Below, one piece after another: positions 14,441-22,741 of a stretch of DNA of 22,982 nt. Every line of letters starts with the position of its first letter. Position 1 is the stretch's first letter. Under the pieces are notes generated by a model. That model worked only from the letters and a program-made list of their open reading frames with translations, had not been told where the DNA came from and did no database searches. Both the position numbers and the translations under genes were made by a program. The stretch is from the NCBI GenBank assembly GCA_019417865.1, contig DYCW01000156.1:1-22982 (forward strand). The letters run 5' to 3'. This stretch comes from Ruminococcus sp. GTDB taxonomy: Bacteria; Bacillota; Clostridia; Oscillospirales; Ruminococcaceae.

Positions 14441-14989
14441 TTATGTGGAGTTGTCCGTCAGGTCAGCGGTTTCTGGGACGGGAATTTCCGGCAGCGGCGG
14501 TAGGTCTTTCAGAGAAGACAGACCAAAGCAGCGTAAAAATGTATTTGTTGTGCGATAAGCAATGGGTCTGCCAGGCAGATCCAGCCGTTCCCCTTCTTCC
14601 AGAAGTTCCCGCTCGACTAAAGTATTGACCAGAGAACTGCTGTCAATACCTCGTACATGTGAAATAAATCGTTTGGTAACCGGTTGATGATAGGCAGCAA
14701 TGGTGAGAACCTCCAGGGCTGCCGGTGTCAGCGGTAGGGTTCGCTTTTGTTCCAATGCGGCTTGAATATAGGGGGCATAGGGTTCTCTGGTACAGAGCTG
14801 GGCGGTATTTTCCAGCAGAAGTATCTGTAATGCATGTCCATCAGATGCATAATGCTGATTCAGATCGTTCAATAATGCAGGCAGCTGTTTTTCTGCAATG
14901 CCGCTGGCAGCCGCAAGACGGGCAAGGGAAATCGGATCGCCGCTTGCAAAGAGAATGGATTCCACAATGGCACGTTCTGATAATGGCAT
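14441..14989 (-). CDS. scpB: Chromosome segregation and condensation protein ScpB
   Basis: A 182-residue winged-helix kleisin partner. With ScpA and SMC it forms the bacterial condensin that organises and separates replicated chromosomes. Typical segments are AIVESILFASGDPISL at the N-terminus, LTPAALEVLTIAAYHQPVTKRFISHVRGIDSSSLVNTLVERELLEE in the middle, and GRPIAYRTTNTFLRCFGLSSLKDLPPLP at the end. I chose the ATG at 14989, eight bases from AAGGAGG; the GTG just upstream is closer to the site but cannot be excluded. ScpA ends 21 nt upstream, so the two are co-transcribed. Confidence 0.95.
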   Translation of the reverse strand: MPLSERAIVESILFASGDPISLARLAAASGIAEKQLPALLNDLNQHYASDGHALQILLLENTAQLCTREPYAPYIQAALEQKRTLPLTPAALEVLTIAAYHQPVTKRFISHVRGIDSSSLVNTLVERELLEEGERLDLPGRPIAYRTTNTFLRCFGLSSLKDLPPLPEIPVPETADLTDNST

Positions 14990-15010
14990 CACCGGATCCT
15001 CCTTCTATTT

Positions 15011-15760
15011 TTATGATAAAGTCTGTGCTGGTGTGCTGTGTTCGGATTTCTTTTTCTGCCGTGTAATCCGATATAATGCTGTGCCGTCCTCTGTGATGCC
15101 GATTCTGCCGTGTTTCGTCAGCTCCAGCACGGCAAGAAAAACAGCGACTCTGGAAGAACGGTCAGAAATATCATCATATAATGTCACAAGAGAAACCTGT
15201 TCTGTATGGCAGACCTGTCGCATCAGCCAGACAATTTTAGACATGACAGAAACGGTTTTTGGACTGACCACACGGCGAAGCTTTTGCTGCATATCCACTT
15301 GAGATGGCGGCAGTCGTTTTTGTCCGATTGCAAGAAAACTGCTGCGGAGTACCTCTGCCGGATAGGTTCGCAGGTATGTTTTTTTGGGGGTTGGCAGCGG
15401 CATCGGCGGACGGCAAAAGGGCTGCTGTTCCTTATATTGTTCTGCCAGCAGAGCCGCTGCCCGCTTACATTTTGCATAGAGCAGCAGTGTTTCCTGCAAA
15501 TCTTCCTTTTCGGCTTGTGCATTTTCTGGTTTTGGAAGAAGAGCAGCGGTTTTCATGTAAATCAGCCGGGCTGCCATCTCCAAAAAGGCACCAGCAAGTT
15601 CTAAATCCTGCTCCTGACAGTCCGCCAGATAGTCCAGATACTGTTCCAGCAGTTGTGAAATGGCAATGTCGTAGATGTTGAGTTTGTGCTTTGCAATCAG
15701 GGAAAGCAGCACATCCATCGGACCGGAAAAACCATCAATTTCAAAGGATAATGTCTGCAT
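15011..15760 (-). CDS. scpA: Segregation and condensation protein ScpA
   Basis: A 249-residue kleisin subunit of the SMC-ScpAB condensin. The N-terminus shows the family signature IDGFSGPMDVLLSLIAKHKLNIYDIAISQLLEQYLDYL that binds the SMC neck, followed by a helical ELAGAFLEMAARLIYMKTAALLP block. The C-terminal winged helix ends with VAVFLAVLELTKHGRIGITEDGTALYRI, which contacts the SMC head. The start at 15760 has no good ribosome binding site, and the gene begins 7 nt after the M50 protease stop, so translation is probably coupled. The length is normal. Confidence 0.96.
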   Translation of the reverse strand: MQTLSFEIDGFSGPMDVLLSLIAKHKLNIYDIAISQLLEQYLDYLADCQEQDLELAGAFLEMAARLIYMKTAALLPKPENAQAEKEDLQETLLLYAKCKRAAALLAEQYKEQQPFCRPPMPLPTPKKTYLRTYPAEVLRSSFLAIGQKRLPPSQVDMQQKLRRVVSPKTVSVMSKIVWLMRQVCHTEQVSLVTLYDDISDRSSRVAVFLAVLELTKHGRIGITEDGTALYRITRQKKKSEHSTPAQTLS

Positions 15761-15767
15761 ATCTGCG

Positions 15768-16454
15768 TCAGCCTGTCAGTCCGTTGACTATCAGCGGCAC
15801 CCAGTTTGTTAAAAAGTTGAATGCATTAAAAATGTGTTCTTGTAGGAAAGAGAGTGGGGGATTCAGGAAATCAGAGAGAATTAAAATCAGGAAGACAAAG
15901 GAGATCAGCCGCTGATTTTTCTGTACCCAGATAATTGCCTTAAATGGTAGAAAGCCCATAAGAATATTGGAACCGTCCAGCGGCGGAATGGGAATCAGAT
16001 TGAAGACAGCCAGACCAATATTGACCAGAATGAAGAAGTAAAGAATGTTGTAGATAATTGACAGCGTATGGAACATGGATGTGGAATGAATCGGAATACA
16101 TTCTAGGATTCTCAATGGAATCATTGCCAGGAAGGCAAAAATCAGATTGGATGCCGGACCTGCCAAGGAAGTCCAGATCATCCCCGTTCTGGGATTGTTC
16201 ATGCGATTGGGATTGACGGGAACCGGTTTTGCCCAGCCGAATCCGGTCAGCAGCAATAAAATGGCTCCCACTGGGTCAACATGCGAAAACGGATTAAAGG
16301 TCAGTCTCCCCTTGGACTCTGCCGTATCATCGCCGCAGCGGCGTGCGACCCATGCGTGGGCAAATTCATGCAGCGGCAGAATCAGCAGAATGATGATGAC
16401 TCTTGCAATCAGCATCATGAAAATTTGCGTTTTGTCGGAGGAAAATAAATTCAT
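15768..16454 (-). CDS. Site-2 protease, M50 family intramembrane metalloprotease
   Basis: A 228-residue membrane metalloprotease of the small M50B group that lacks a PDZ domain. The zinc-binding HEFAH (His29, Glu30, His33) lies in the first core helix, and the third ligand Asp160 is in NLIPIPPLDGSNIL. GRLTFNPFSHVDPVG and SLAGPASNLIFA are conserved family segments. Such proteases cleave membrane proteins or anti-sigma factors, but the target here is unknown. The start at 16454 has AGAGGTGA eight bases upstream; an in-frame GTG lies within that site. It is the first gene of the long operon and is commonly found next to scpAB in Clostridia. Confidence 0.94.
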   Translation of the reverse strand: MNLFSSDKTQIFMMLIARVIIILLILPLHEFAHAWVARRCGDDTAESKGRLTFNPFSHVDPVGAILLLLTGFGWAKPVPVNPNRMNNPRTGMIWTSLAGPASNLIFAFLAMIPLRILECIPIHSTSMFHTLSIIYNILYFFILVNIGLAVFNLIPIPPLDGSNILMGFLPFKAIIWVQKNQRLISFVFLILILSDFLNPPLSFLQEHIFNAFNFLTNWVPLIVNGLTG

Positions 16455-16488
16455 TTGTGCAATCACCTCTTATTTTGTTATTCTTTTT

Positions 16489-16517
16489 ATTATAACGGAT
16501 TTTCCCTGCCTTTTCAA
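16489..16517 (-). promoter_or_regulatory. Promoter of the M50-scpAB-gerW-dacF-rluB-metA unit
   Basis: Minus-strand TTGAAA (16512-16517), 17-bp spacer, TATAAT (16489-16494). All eight genes downstream are co-oriented with gaps of 7 to 87 nt and no terminator between them, so one long transcript is plausible. Confidence 0.75.
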
Positions 16518-16575
16518 GTGAAAAATGCAGATTTCCGCTGTTCAAAAAAAATTTTCAAAAAAAGAGAAAAAAGAC

Positions 16576-16604
16576 TTGCATTTTTTTTTGCAATATGATA
16601 TAAT
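16576..16604 (+). promoter_or_regulatory. Promoter of rpmB
   Basis: TTGCAT (16576-16581), 17-bp spacer, TATAAT (16599-16604), preceded by A-rich tracts that could act as an UP element, as suits a ribosomal protein gene. Confidence 0.75.
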
Positions 16605-16641
16605 GAAGTCCGTTAGTTTGTTTAAGGAGGTGCAGTAGAAT

Positions 16642-16827
16642 ATGGCAAAATGCGAATTTTGCGGTAAGGGTGTTACATTCGGTATCAAGGTGTCCCACTC
16701 TCACAGACGCTCCAACAGAACATGGAAGCCCAATGTAAAGCGAGTAAAGGCAATCGTGAAGGGTACCCCTTGTCACGTGTATGTTTGCTCCAGATGCCTC
16801 CGTTCCGGTAAAGTTGAACGTGCGTAA
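16642..16827 (+). CDS. rpmB: 50S ribosomal protein L28
   Basis: A complete 61-residue L28 of the large ribosomal subunit. The sequence starts MAKCEFCGKG and carries the conserved SHSHRRSNRTWKPN region. Four cysteines (4, 7, 49, 52) in two CxxC pairs make it the zinc-binding C+ form. The gene stands alone with its own promoter, an AAGGAGGTG site and a terminator at 16867-16914, divergent from the M50/scp operon. Some bacteria swap C+ ribosomal proteins for C- versions under zinc starvation; no C- copy is in the window. Confidence 0.98.
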   Translation: MAKCEFCGKGVTFGIKVSHSHRRSNRTWKPNVKRVKAIVKGTPCHVYVCSRCLRSGKVERA

Positions 16828-16866
16828 GGTATAAACACCGCTTTCTTGTATGTATGCGAAAAAGAT

Positions 16867-16914
16867 TCGGGAGTCTTCTGACGGCTTGTGTCAGAGCGGC
16901 TTCCGATTTTTTTT
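16867..16914 (+). terminator. Terminator of rpmB
   Basis: Two stacked stems: CGGGAGTC with GGCTTCCG (including G-T pairs) outside, TCTGAC with GTCAGA inside, followed by eight T residues at 16907-16914. It lies 40 nt after the stop codon. Confidence 0.82.
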
Positions 16915-16958
16915 AAATCAAACGAATAAACGAATATAAAAATATTTTTTATTTTCGC

Positions 16959-16987
16959 TTGCAATTTTGTGCACAATGTGCTATACT
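16959..16987 (+). promoter_or_regulatory. Promoter of the double-SseB gene
   Basis: TTGCAA (16959-16964), 17-bp spacer, TATACT (16982-16987), 44 nt upstream of the TTG start codon. Confidence 0.75.
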
Positions 16988-17031
16988 AAAACCATCCATT
17001 TCTGGTGAATAATAAAATGAGGTGAACTGAA

Positions 17032-18276
17032 TTGGCAAAATTAAAGAAACCGACTGTCAAAAATCCGCAGCTTGTGGAGGCAATGGCAGAGCTTAAAGAG
17101 AAAAAAACGCCGGCTGCTGAAAAGGCAATGATTGAGGAACTGAAAAATGCACAGCTGATTGCTCCAGTGATCATGGACGATGTGCCAGAGAATCTGGATC
17201 TGAGCGATGGGCAGCAGTATAAAACACAGGCAAAGTTTATGATGTTGCAGCAGAAAAATGGTACCCGGTATTTTCCGGCATTTACCGAATGGCTGGAAGT
17301 GCTTAAGTGGAGAAATGATCCGGAAATTAAGACCGTTGTGATGACATTAGAACAATATGTTGCCATTATGGCACGTTCCGGTGAAGCTGCCGGTTTGGTG
17401 ATCAATCCAACCGAACAGGGCGTGGTTCTGTCCAGAGAGAAAATGGGGGAGATCGCAGGCGTCAAGCTGCCGCCCGCCACTGGTTCTGTTGCCGCTGCAC
17501 CGCTGCCGGAGCCGACTGTAAACCCGAAAACAGCGTTTGCAGATCCGTCTTCTGTTTCCAATCCGCAGCTGGTAGGTGCCATTGCAGCATTCCGCAAGAA
17601 GAGTGCACCGGAAACCGAACGGCCGATGATTGAAGCACTGCACCAGGCACAATTTATTGCACCGGTTCGGCTGGTTACTCCGACAGAAGACATGAACCTG
17701 GAAGATGGGCAGAAGCACCAGACACAGATTCAGTTTGTTATGGTACAAAACGGCGATAAGAAGTTCTTCCCACTGTTTACGGATATGGAAGAGATGAGCA
17801 AATGGAAGAATCCGCCAGAATATCAGACGATGATCCTGCCGTTTGCCCAGTATGCAGCAATGTTCCAGCAGAATGGCGATGCAGAAGGTTTGGTTATTAA
17901 CCCGTTCCGGCAGACAGAATCGCTGGCAATGCCGAAGCAGCAGGTGGTTGCAATGGTACAGCAGCGGCAGCAGGGGCAGGTACAGTTATTTAATCTGAAG
18001 GACAAGCCGATGGATTTGATGAAAGAGTTGTCGGCACATTTGGCAAATGTACCAGAAGTGCATGCTGCTTATATCACTGGCATGCGTGTTGGCGGCAGAG
18101 AAAGTTTTATGTTTGTACTGGACTGCGATCCGGTGGAGGAGACTCGTCCGATCTTTGAACCGATTGCACAAATTGCGAACAAATATACCAATAATAATCC
18201 GTGCGGCATTATCACATCGGAGCATGTAGCTGGAAAGAAAATCATGAAGGAAAATACCCCGTTTTATCAGGAATAA
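17032..18276 (+). CDS. Protein with duplicated SseB domains
   Basis: A 414-residue soluble protein. Two related SseB N-terminal-type domains are visible: NPQLVEAMAELKEK at residue 11 and NPQLVGAIAAFRKK at residue 177, each followed by a similar helix (MIEELKNAQLIAPV and MIEALHQAQFIAPV), a DGQ(x)HQTQ-like strand, a FPAFT/FPLFT strand and a GLVINP end. A short Pro-rich linker separates them, and residues about 320-410 resemble the SseB C-terminal domain. SseB homologues are named for serine sensitivity in E. coli and lack a clear function. The start is TTG at 17032 with GAGGTGA in the right place. It is a single-gene unit with its own promoter and terminator. Confidence 0.85.
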   Translation: MAKLKKPTVKNPQLVEAMAELKEKKTPAAEKAMIEELKNAQLIAPVIMDDVPENLDLSDGQQYKTQAKFMMLQQKNGTRYFPAFTEWLEVLKWRNDPEIKTVVMTLEQYVAIMARSGEAAGLVINPTEQGVVLSREKMGEIAGVKLPPATGSVAAAPLPEPTVNPKTAFADPSSVSNPQLVGAIAAFRKKSAPETERPMIEALHQAQFIAPVRLVTPTEDMNLEDGQKHQTQIQFVMVQNGDKKFFPLFTDMEEMSKWKNPPEYQTMILPFAQYAAMFQQNGDAEGLVINPFRQTESLAMPKQQVVAMVQQRQQGQVQLFNLKDKPMDLMKELSAHLANVPEVHAAYITGMRVGGRESFMFVLDCDPVEETRPIFEPIAQIANKYTNNNPCGIITSEHVAGKKIMKENTPFYQE

Positions 18277-18292
18277 AGAAAAAACGATTTTT

Positions 18293-18333
18293 CCGCTGCG
18301 GACAATACCTGTTCGCAGCGGTTTTTATTTTTA
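18293..18333 (+). terminator. Terminator after the double-SseB gene
   Basis: CCGCTGCG (18293-18300) pairs perfectly with CGCAGCGG (18314-18321), 13-nt loop, then a T-rich tract to 18333. The A-rich left flank could also let it work on the other strand. Confidence 0.9.
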
Positions 18334-18380
18334 ATATATAGATAGAAAAATAAAACAGAAAAGGACAAGGGCGAATACAG

Positions 18381-19127
18381 ATGTTAAAATGGAATGCAAA
18401 ACGTGTGGGAACGAAAGTGACTGCGGTTGTGACCGCAGGGCTGCTGTTCGCACTGACCGGATTTTTTATCTGGTATCACAATTATTATGATATACTGGCA
18501 TTGACAATGGCAGACTTGGAACAATTTGATTTTCATCAAGTGAAAAAATTGATGATTGTAGCACATCCCGATGATGAAACGCTATGGGGTGGATCCCATC
18601 TGCTGGAAGGTGATTATCTCATTGTGTGTATGACACATGGAAAGGATCAGGTACGTTCTGCGGAGTTGAAGGCGGTTGCAGAAGCCAGCGGGAATGCCTG
18701 TTTGGTGCTTTGCTATCCAGATAAGACGCTTGGTAGGCGAGATGACTGGAGCATGGTAAAGGAACAAATGGAGCAGGATATTTCTCTTTTACTGGAGAGT
18801 CAGGATTGGGAATTGGTTGTCACGCACAATCAAAAAGGCGAGTATGGACACATTCATCACCGTATGACACACAGTATGGTGGTTTCTGCTTATGAAAAAG
18901 AACATCTCACCGTGCCATTATATTTTTTTGGCACATATTATAGTGCAGCACGTCTGCCGGAGGTGCAGGAACAACTGCCAAGGATTTCGGATGAAGCACT
19001 GGCACAGAAGGAAGCATTGCTGACAAACTACCATTCACAGGAGCGAGTGGTAGAAAATTTGTCACATATGAATCCGTATGAAAACTGGACATTGTATCGT
19101 GCAGGGGAAACAACGTGTTTACAATGA
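18381..19127 (+). CDS. Membrane-anchored PIG-L/LmbE family deacetylase
   Basis: A 248-residue PIG-L family protein, zinc-dependent enzymes that remove N-acetyl groups from sugars. The zinc motif AHPDDE is at 61-66 and the second site, GHIHH, supplies His157 and His160. THGKDQVRSAELKAVAEASG and VTHNQKGEYGH are further family blocks. An N-terminal hydrophobic segment (about residues 12-31) after several basic residues acts as signal anchor, so the enzyme should sit on the outer face of the membrane, pointing to a cell-wall or surface-sugar substrate. The start at 18381 has AAGGG nine bases upstream. No glycosyltransferase is adjacent, so the substrate is unknown. Confidence 0.9.
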   Translation: MLKWNAKRVGTKVTAVVTAGLLFALTGFFIWYHNYYDILALTMADLEQFDFHQVKKLMIVAHPDDETLWGGSHLLEGDYLIVCMTHGKDQVRSAELKAVAEASGNACLVLCYPDKTLGRRDDWSMVKEQMEQDISLLLESQDWELVVTHNQKGEYGHIHHRMTHSMVVSAYEKEHLTVPLYFFGTYYSAARLPEVQEQLPRISDEALAQKEALLTNYHSQERVVENLSHMNPYENWTLYRAGETTCLQ

Positions 19128-19138
19128 TTTTCAGCAAA

Positions 19139-19167
19139 TTTGCGTTTTCTTTTCACATGCGTATGAT
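19139..19167 (+). promoter_or_regulatory. Possible promoter of the ABC exporter pair
   Basis: TTTGCG (19139-19144), 17-bp spacer, TATGAT (19162-19167). The match is moderate. It would give a leader of about 100 nt containing a stem-loop at 19178-19221 (GACAG-G-CAA with TTGCTGTC). Confidence 0.42.
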
Positions 19168-19271
19168 AACATATAAGGACAGGCAAGGCGGTCATTTTCT
19201 TTTCCTGTTCCCATTGCTGTCTTGCTGCAATTTCTAAGTAGAATTTTAGGAAAGAAAGGAGTAGAAGAGAA

Positions 19272-19976
19272 ATGGAACCGTTGGTACAAGTGAAAGAAAT
19301 CTGTAAGTACTATCAAATGGGGGAAGTAAAAATTACAGCTGTGGATCATGTTTCCTTTTCCGTGGAGAAAGGTGAATTTGTTGTCATTGTCGGAGCATCC
19401 GGTGCTGGAAAGACAACCGTACTGAATCTGCTGGGTGGTATGGATACCTGCGACAGCGGCTCGATTTTGATTGACGGAAATGATGTGACAAAACTGCGGA
19501 AACGCAAACTGGCAGCCTATCGAAGATATGACATTGGTTTTGTCTTTCAGTTTTACAATTTGATTCCCAACTTAACGGCTGTGGAAAATGTGGAATTGGC
19601 AACGCACATCAGCCGGGATGCCATGCCAGCTGCGGAAGCATTGCAATACGTGGGCTTGGGCGACCGGCTGCGGCATTTTCCGGCACAGCTCTCTGGCGGC
19701 GAACAGCAGCGAGTTTCCATTGCACGTGCACTGGCAAAACGTCCGAAGCTTCTGCTTTGCGATGAACCGACTGGTGCACTGGATTATGAAACCGGAAAAG
19801 CAGTGTTAAAGCTATTGCAGGATACCTGCCGGGATACTGGTATGACGGTGCTGCTGATCACGCACAATCAGGCGATTACGCCAATGGCAGACCGAGTGAT
19901 TACCATGAAGAGTGGAAAAATTGCTGCAATGCAGCAGAATGCAGAACCCGTTCCGGTTTCTGAGATTGCGTGGTGA
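19272..19976 (+). CDS. ABC transporter ATP-binding protein (MacB/LolD-like)
   Basis: A 234-residue ATPase of the MacB/LolD/FtsE-like class that works with FtsX-type permeases. Motifs are complete: Walker A GASGAGKT (41-48), VFQFYNLIPNLTAVENVEL with the Q-loop, signature LSGGEQQR (140-147), Walker B LLLCDE (160-165), GALD and switch His198. The start at 19272 follows AAAGGAG at a rather long distance. Its stop overlaps the permease start as TGATG, so the two proteins are made together. In Firmicutes such pairs often act as mechanotransmission exporters in antimicrobial peptide resistance or lipoprotein/peptide handling; no two-component system is next to it here. Confidence 0.93.
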   Translation: MEPLVQVKEICKYYQMGEVKITAVDHVSFSVEKGEFVVIVGASGAGKTTVLNLLGGMDTCDSGSILIDGNDVTKLRKRKLAAYRRYDIGFVFQFYNLIPNLTAVENVELATHISRDAMPAAEALQYVGLGDRLRHFPAQLSGGEQQRVSIARALAKRPKLLLCDEPTGALDYETGKAVLKLLQDTCRDTGMTVLLITHNQAITPMADRVITMKSGKIAAMQQNAEPVPVSEIAW

Positions 19977-22609
19977 TGGCGATGGGAGCATTACTGGGAA
20001 AAGAACTTCGTCGAACCATACGACATACGTTCGGACAGTTTGCAGCGATTGCAAGTATTGTGGCATTGGGCTGCGGCTTTTTTGCCGGTATTCAGGCAAC
20101 CACTCCGGATATGAATGAAATGGCGAACCAGCATTATCGAGATACCAACCTGATGGACTTGCAGATTCTCTCTACCATTGGATTGGATGAACAGGAGGTA
20201 GAAGCAGTTGCAGCTCTGCCGGATGTCAAGGAAACGTATGCGGGTTATCATCTGGAATGTTATTTACCGCAGGCACCAAACAGCTATGCTATGGCGGTTT
20301 ACTCTATGCCCATGCAGCAGGCAGAACAGGGAATCGGTTTGAATCTGCCCTCCCTGACAGAAGGGACGTATCCAACGCAAACGGATGAATGTCTGCTTGA
20401 TGCGAATTTTGCGAAAAAGCATAATTATCATGTAGGAGATACCGTTACTTTGCAGGCATCTGAGGGAACAGAATTGTCAGACTTTATGCAACAGGATACC
20501 TTTACCGTTTCCGGTTTGACGAATTGGAGCATGTACATCAGTTTTGAGCGTGGTACGGCACAAATCGGGACAGGTTCCTTGGATGGTTACATTTTGGTAG
20601 ACGATGCAGCATTTTGTATGGATCGGTATACCAATCTCTACCTCACTTTAAACAGCACTGAACAGCTGGCAGCACAAAGTGATGCCTATACAGAGACTGT
20701 GAATGCAGCCGCAGATACTTTAGAGCGAGAGTCTGTTGCAATTCTAAAGGAACGAGTGGAACGGGAAACCACAGAGGCACGGGCACAGCTACAGGAAGCC
20801 CGTGAAAATCTGGAGACGCAGCAGGCTGCATATGCAAAGAACTTCGCACAGCTGGCGGAAACCTATGGAACAGAAGTTGCCGGACAGCAGATGGCAGAGG
20901 CAGAGCAGCAGCTCAGCGAGGCTGAAGCACAGATCACAGAGCAGCAAACGGCTCTGGACGATTTTACAGAACAGGCAAAATGGTATGTGCAGACAAGGGA
21001 AGACAATGTAGCATATTCCGGCTTTTGGGAGAATACAGAGCGGATTCAAAAAATTGTTGCTGTTTTTCCTGTGTTCTTTATTTTGATTGCAGCACTGGTT
21101 TGCCTGACAACTATGACACGAATGGTCAAGGAACAGCGAATTGAGATCGGAACGAAGAAAGCACTGGGATATGGAACACTGCCGATTATGGCAAAGTTTC
21201 TACTCTATGCCGCATCTGCCACACTCATCGGTGGATTGACTGGTCTGCTCATTGGGTTCCAGGTATTTCCAAGGATTCTTTGCAGTGCCTATGCAACTAT
21301 GTATTACTTACAGGATCTTCCCTGTCCGTTCCGCTGGAAATCAGCACTGTGCTGCATTGGTGTGGGCTTGCTCTGTACCTGTCTTTCCAGTGCGGTTGCC
21401 TGCCGAAATGCACTGCGGGAACAGCCCGCACAGCTGATGCGACCAAAATCGCCGAAGTCTGGAAAACGAATTTTTTTGGAACGCATTCCGTTTTTTTGGA
21501 ATCGGCTTGGATTTATGGCAAAGCTGACCGCACGGAATGTCTTTCGATATAAGAGCCGGTTTTGGATGACAGCCATTGGCATTGGCGGCTGTACCGCCTT
21601 AATTGTGGCTGGATTTGGAATGCGGTATGATATTACCAGCATTGCGGATTTACAGTATGATGAGATTATGTGCTATGACTTGATGGCAGTGTACAATGAA
21701 AATGCGGATAATACTCGCACAGAAGCATTGTCTGCACTGGAGGAAAATCCGCACACGATGCTGCTGCAGCATTCTGATCAGGTAGGGGAATATGATGTCA
21801 CATTAATGGTAACAGGAGAGCCAGAACAGTTGCAAAACTTCATTACACTGCGGAAGCGAACAGACCATACGCCTTGTACGCTGACAGATGATGGTGTAAT
21901 TATCACAGAGAAGCTGGCGAAATTGTTGGATTTGTCCGTCGGTGACATGTTGCAGCTGAAAGATGCAACGCAATCTGTTCGCATTACTGGTATTACAGAA
22001 AATTATGCTTATCATTATATATACATGACAGAGAATCTATATCAGATTGCATATGAGACAGAAAGAATGCCCAATACCATGCTGGTAAAATTGGAACAAC
22101 CAGATACCGCAGATGCACATGCTACATTTCTCATGCAGCAGGATGGAATGTTGATTGTACAATCTTTGCAAAACAGCGGCAATGTTTTTTCCGATCTGAT
22201 ACAGAGTATGAATTTGATTGTCATGGTATTGATTGTGTGTGCTGGTGCACTGGCAGTTGTTGTACTGTACAACCTTTCCAATATCAATATTACTGAACGA
22301 ATGCGGGAATTGGCGACCGTAAAGGTACTGGGTTTTTATGACGGAGAAAGTGCTGCCTATATTTATCGAGAAAATATTTTTTCCATGTTGGTTGGGATTG
22401 TAATAGGATTGATTGGCGGTGTTTTTCTTACAAAATTTGTTGTTGCAGTGGCAGAGGTCAATGTGGTGATGTTTTCGAGAGAGATACCAGTACATGCTTA
22501 TGTGCTGGCAGCCGTACTGACAGTTGTATTTACCCTCTTAGTGAATGGTATCTTGTATCCGAAAATCAATCGGATTGATATGGCATCTGCCTTGAAAGCC
22601 GTAGAGTGA
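19976..22609 (+). CDS. FtsX-type ABC transporter permease with coiled-coil loop
   Basis: An 877-residue permease paired with the preceding ATPase. TM1 is at about residues 22-42. A large outside domain follows and includes a long coiled-coil (about 243-338, rich in Glu, Gln, Ala). The first FtsX unit then has TM segments near 359-380 and 400-430 and another near 458-475, with the cytoplasmic KEQRIEIGTKKALGY. A second membrane segment set starts near 525, another outside domain follows, and the last FtsX unit ends with TM segments around 745-765, 800-825 and 842-860, with RMRELATVKVLGFYDGE. The start at 19976 is inferred from the TGATG coupling; a second ATG six bases later is possible. The substrate is unknown. 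Confidence 0.92.
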   Translation: MAMGALLGKELRRTIRHTFGQFAAIASIVALGCGFFAGIQATTPDMNEMANQHYRDTNLMDLQILSTIGLDEQEVEAVAALPDVKETYAGYHLECYLPQAPNSYAMAVYSMPMQQAEQGIGLNLPSLTEGTYPTQTDECLLDANFAKKHNYHVGDTVTLQASEGTELSDFMQQDTFTVSGLTNWSMYISFERGTAQIGTGSLDGYILVDDAAFCMDRYTNLYLTLNSTEQLAAQSDAYTETVNAAADTLERESVAILKERVERETTEARAQLQEARENLETQQAAYAKNFAQLAETYGTEVAGQQMAEAEQQLSEAEAQITEQQTALDDFTEQAKWYVQTREDNVAYSGFWENTERIQKIVAVFPVFFILIAALVCLTTMTRMVKEQRIEIGTKKALGYGTLPIMAKFLLYAASATLIGGLTGLLIGFQVFPRILCSAYATMYYLQDLPCPFRWKSALCCIGVGLLCTCLSSAVACRNALREQPAQLMRPKSPKSGKRIFLERIPFFWNRLGFMAKLTARNVFRYKSRFWMTAIGIGGCTALIVAGFGMRYDITSIADLQYDEIMCYDLMAVYNENADNTRTEALSALEENPHTMLLQHSDQVGEYDVTLMVTGEPEQLQNFITLRKRTDHTPCTLTDDGVIITEKLAKLLDLSVGDMLQLKDATQSVRITGITENYAYHYIYMTENLYQIAYETERMPNTMLVKLEQPDTADAHATFLMQQDGMLIVQSLQNSGNVFSDLIQSMNLIVMVLIVCAGALAVVVLYNLSNINITERMRELATVKVLGFYDGESAAYIYRENIFSMLVGIVIGLIGGVFLTKFVVAVAEVNVVMFSREIPVHAYVLAAVLTVVFTLLVNGILYPKINRIDMASALKAVE

Positions 22610-22653
22610 TGGGATCGGTTTGTTAATTTTTTGAAAACATTGCAGGATGAACG

Positions 22654-22698
22654 CCATCTGTAATCCCCTGTTCTGAGAAAATCAGGGGTTGCAGATGG
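22654..22698 (+). terminator. Strong hairpin after the permease gene, likely terminator
   Basis: CCATCTG (22654-22660) pairs with CAGATGG (22692-22698) and CCCCTG (22665-22670) with CAGGGG (22683-22688); the joining TAA/TTG also pairs with one bulged T. The loop is 12 nt. It lies 45 nt after the stop codon. There is no immediate T run, so termination is likely but not textbook. Confidence 0.6.
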
Positions 22699-22701
22699 TA
22701 T

Positions 22702-22741
22702 GTCATTTTCAAAAAATTTTTCTGATTTTTTGAAAAATGAC
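22702..22741. repeat. AT-rich 16-bp inverted repeat
   Basis: GTCATTTTCAAAAAAT (22702-22717) and ATTTTTTGAAAAATGAC (22725-22741) are complementary with one bulged base, loop 7 nt. It starts 4 nt after the GC-rich hairpin. Either strand ends in a T-rich arm, so it may help termination in both directions. Confidence 0.65.

Noticed and set aside
16986..17693. Long minus-strand reading frame (235 codons) opposite the SseB gene
   Set aside because: It is Ser/Thr/Cys-rich low-complexity sequence of the type produced opposite a coding strand, with no family signature; the plus-strand SseB gene has a promoter, ribosome binding site and terminator.
22037..22495. 152-codon minus-strand frame opposite the permease
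   Set aside because: His/Asn/Tyr/Gln-rich shadow frame without ribosome binding site; the permease frame continues unbroken through it.
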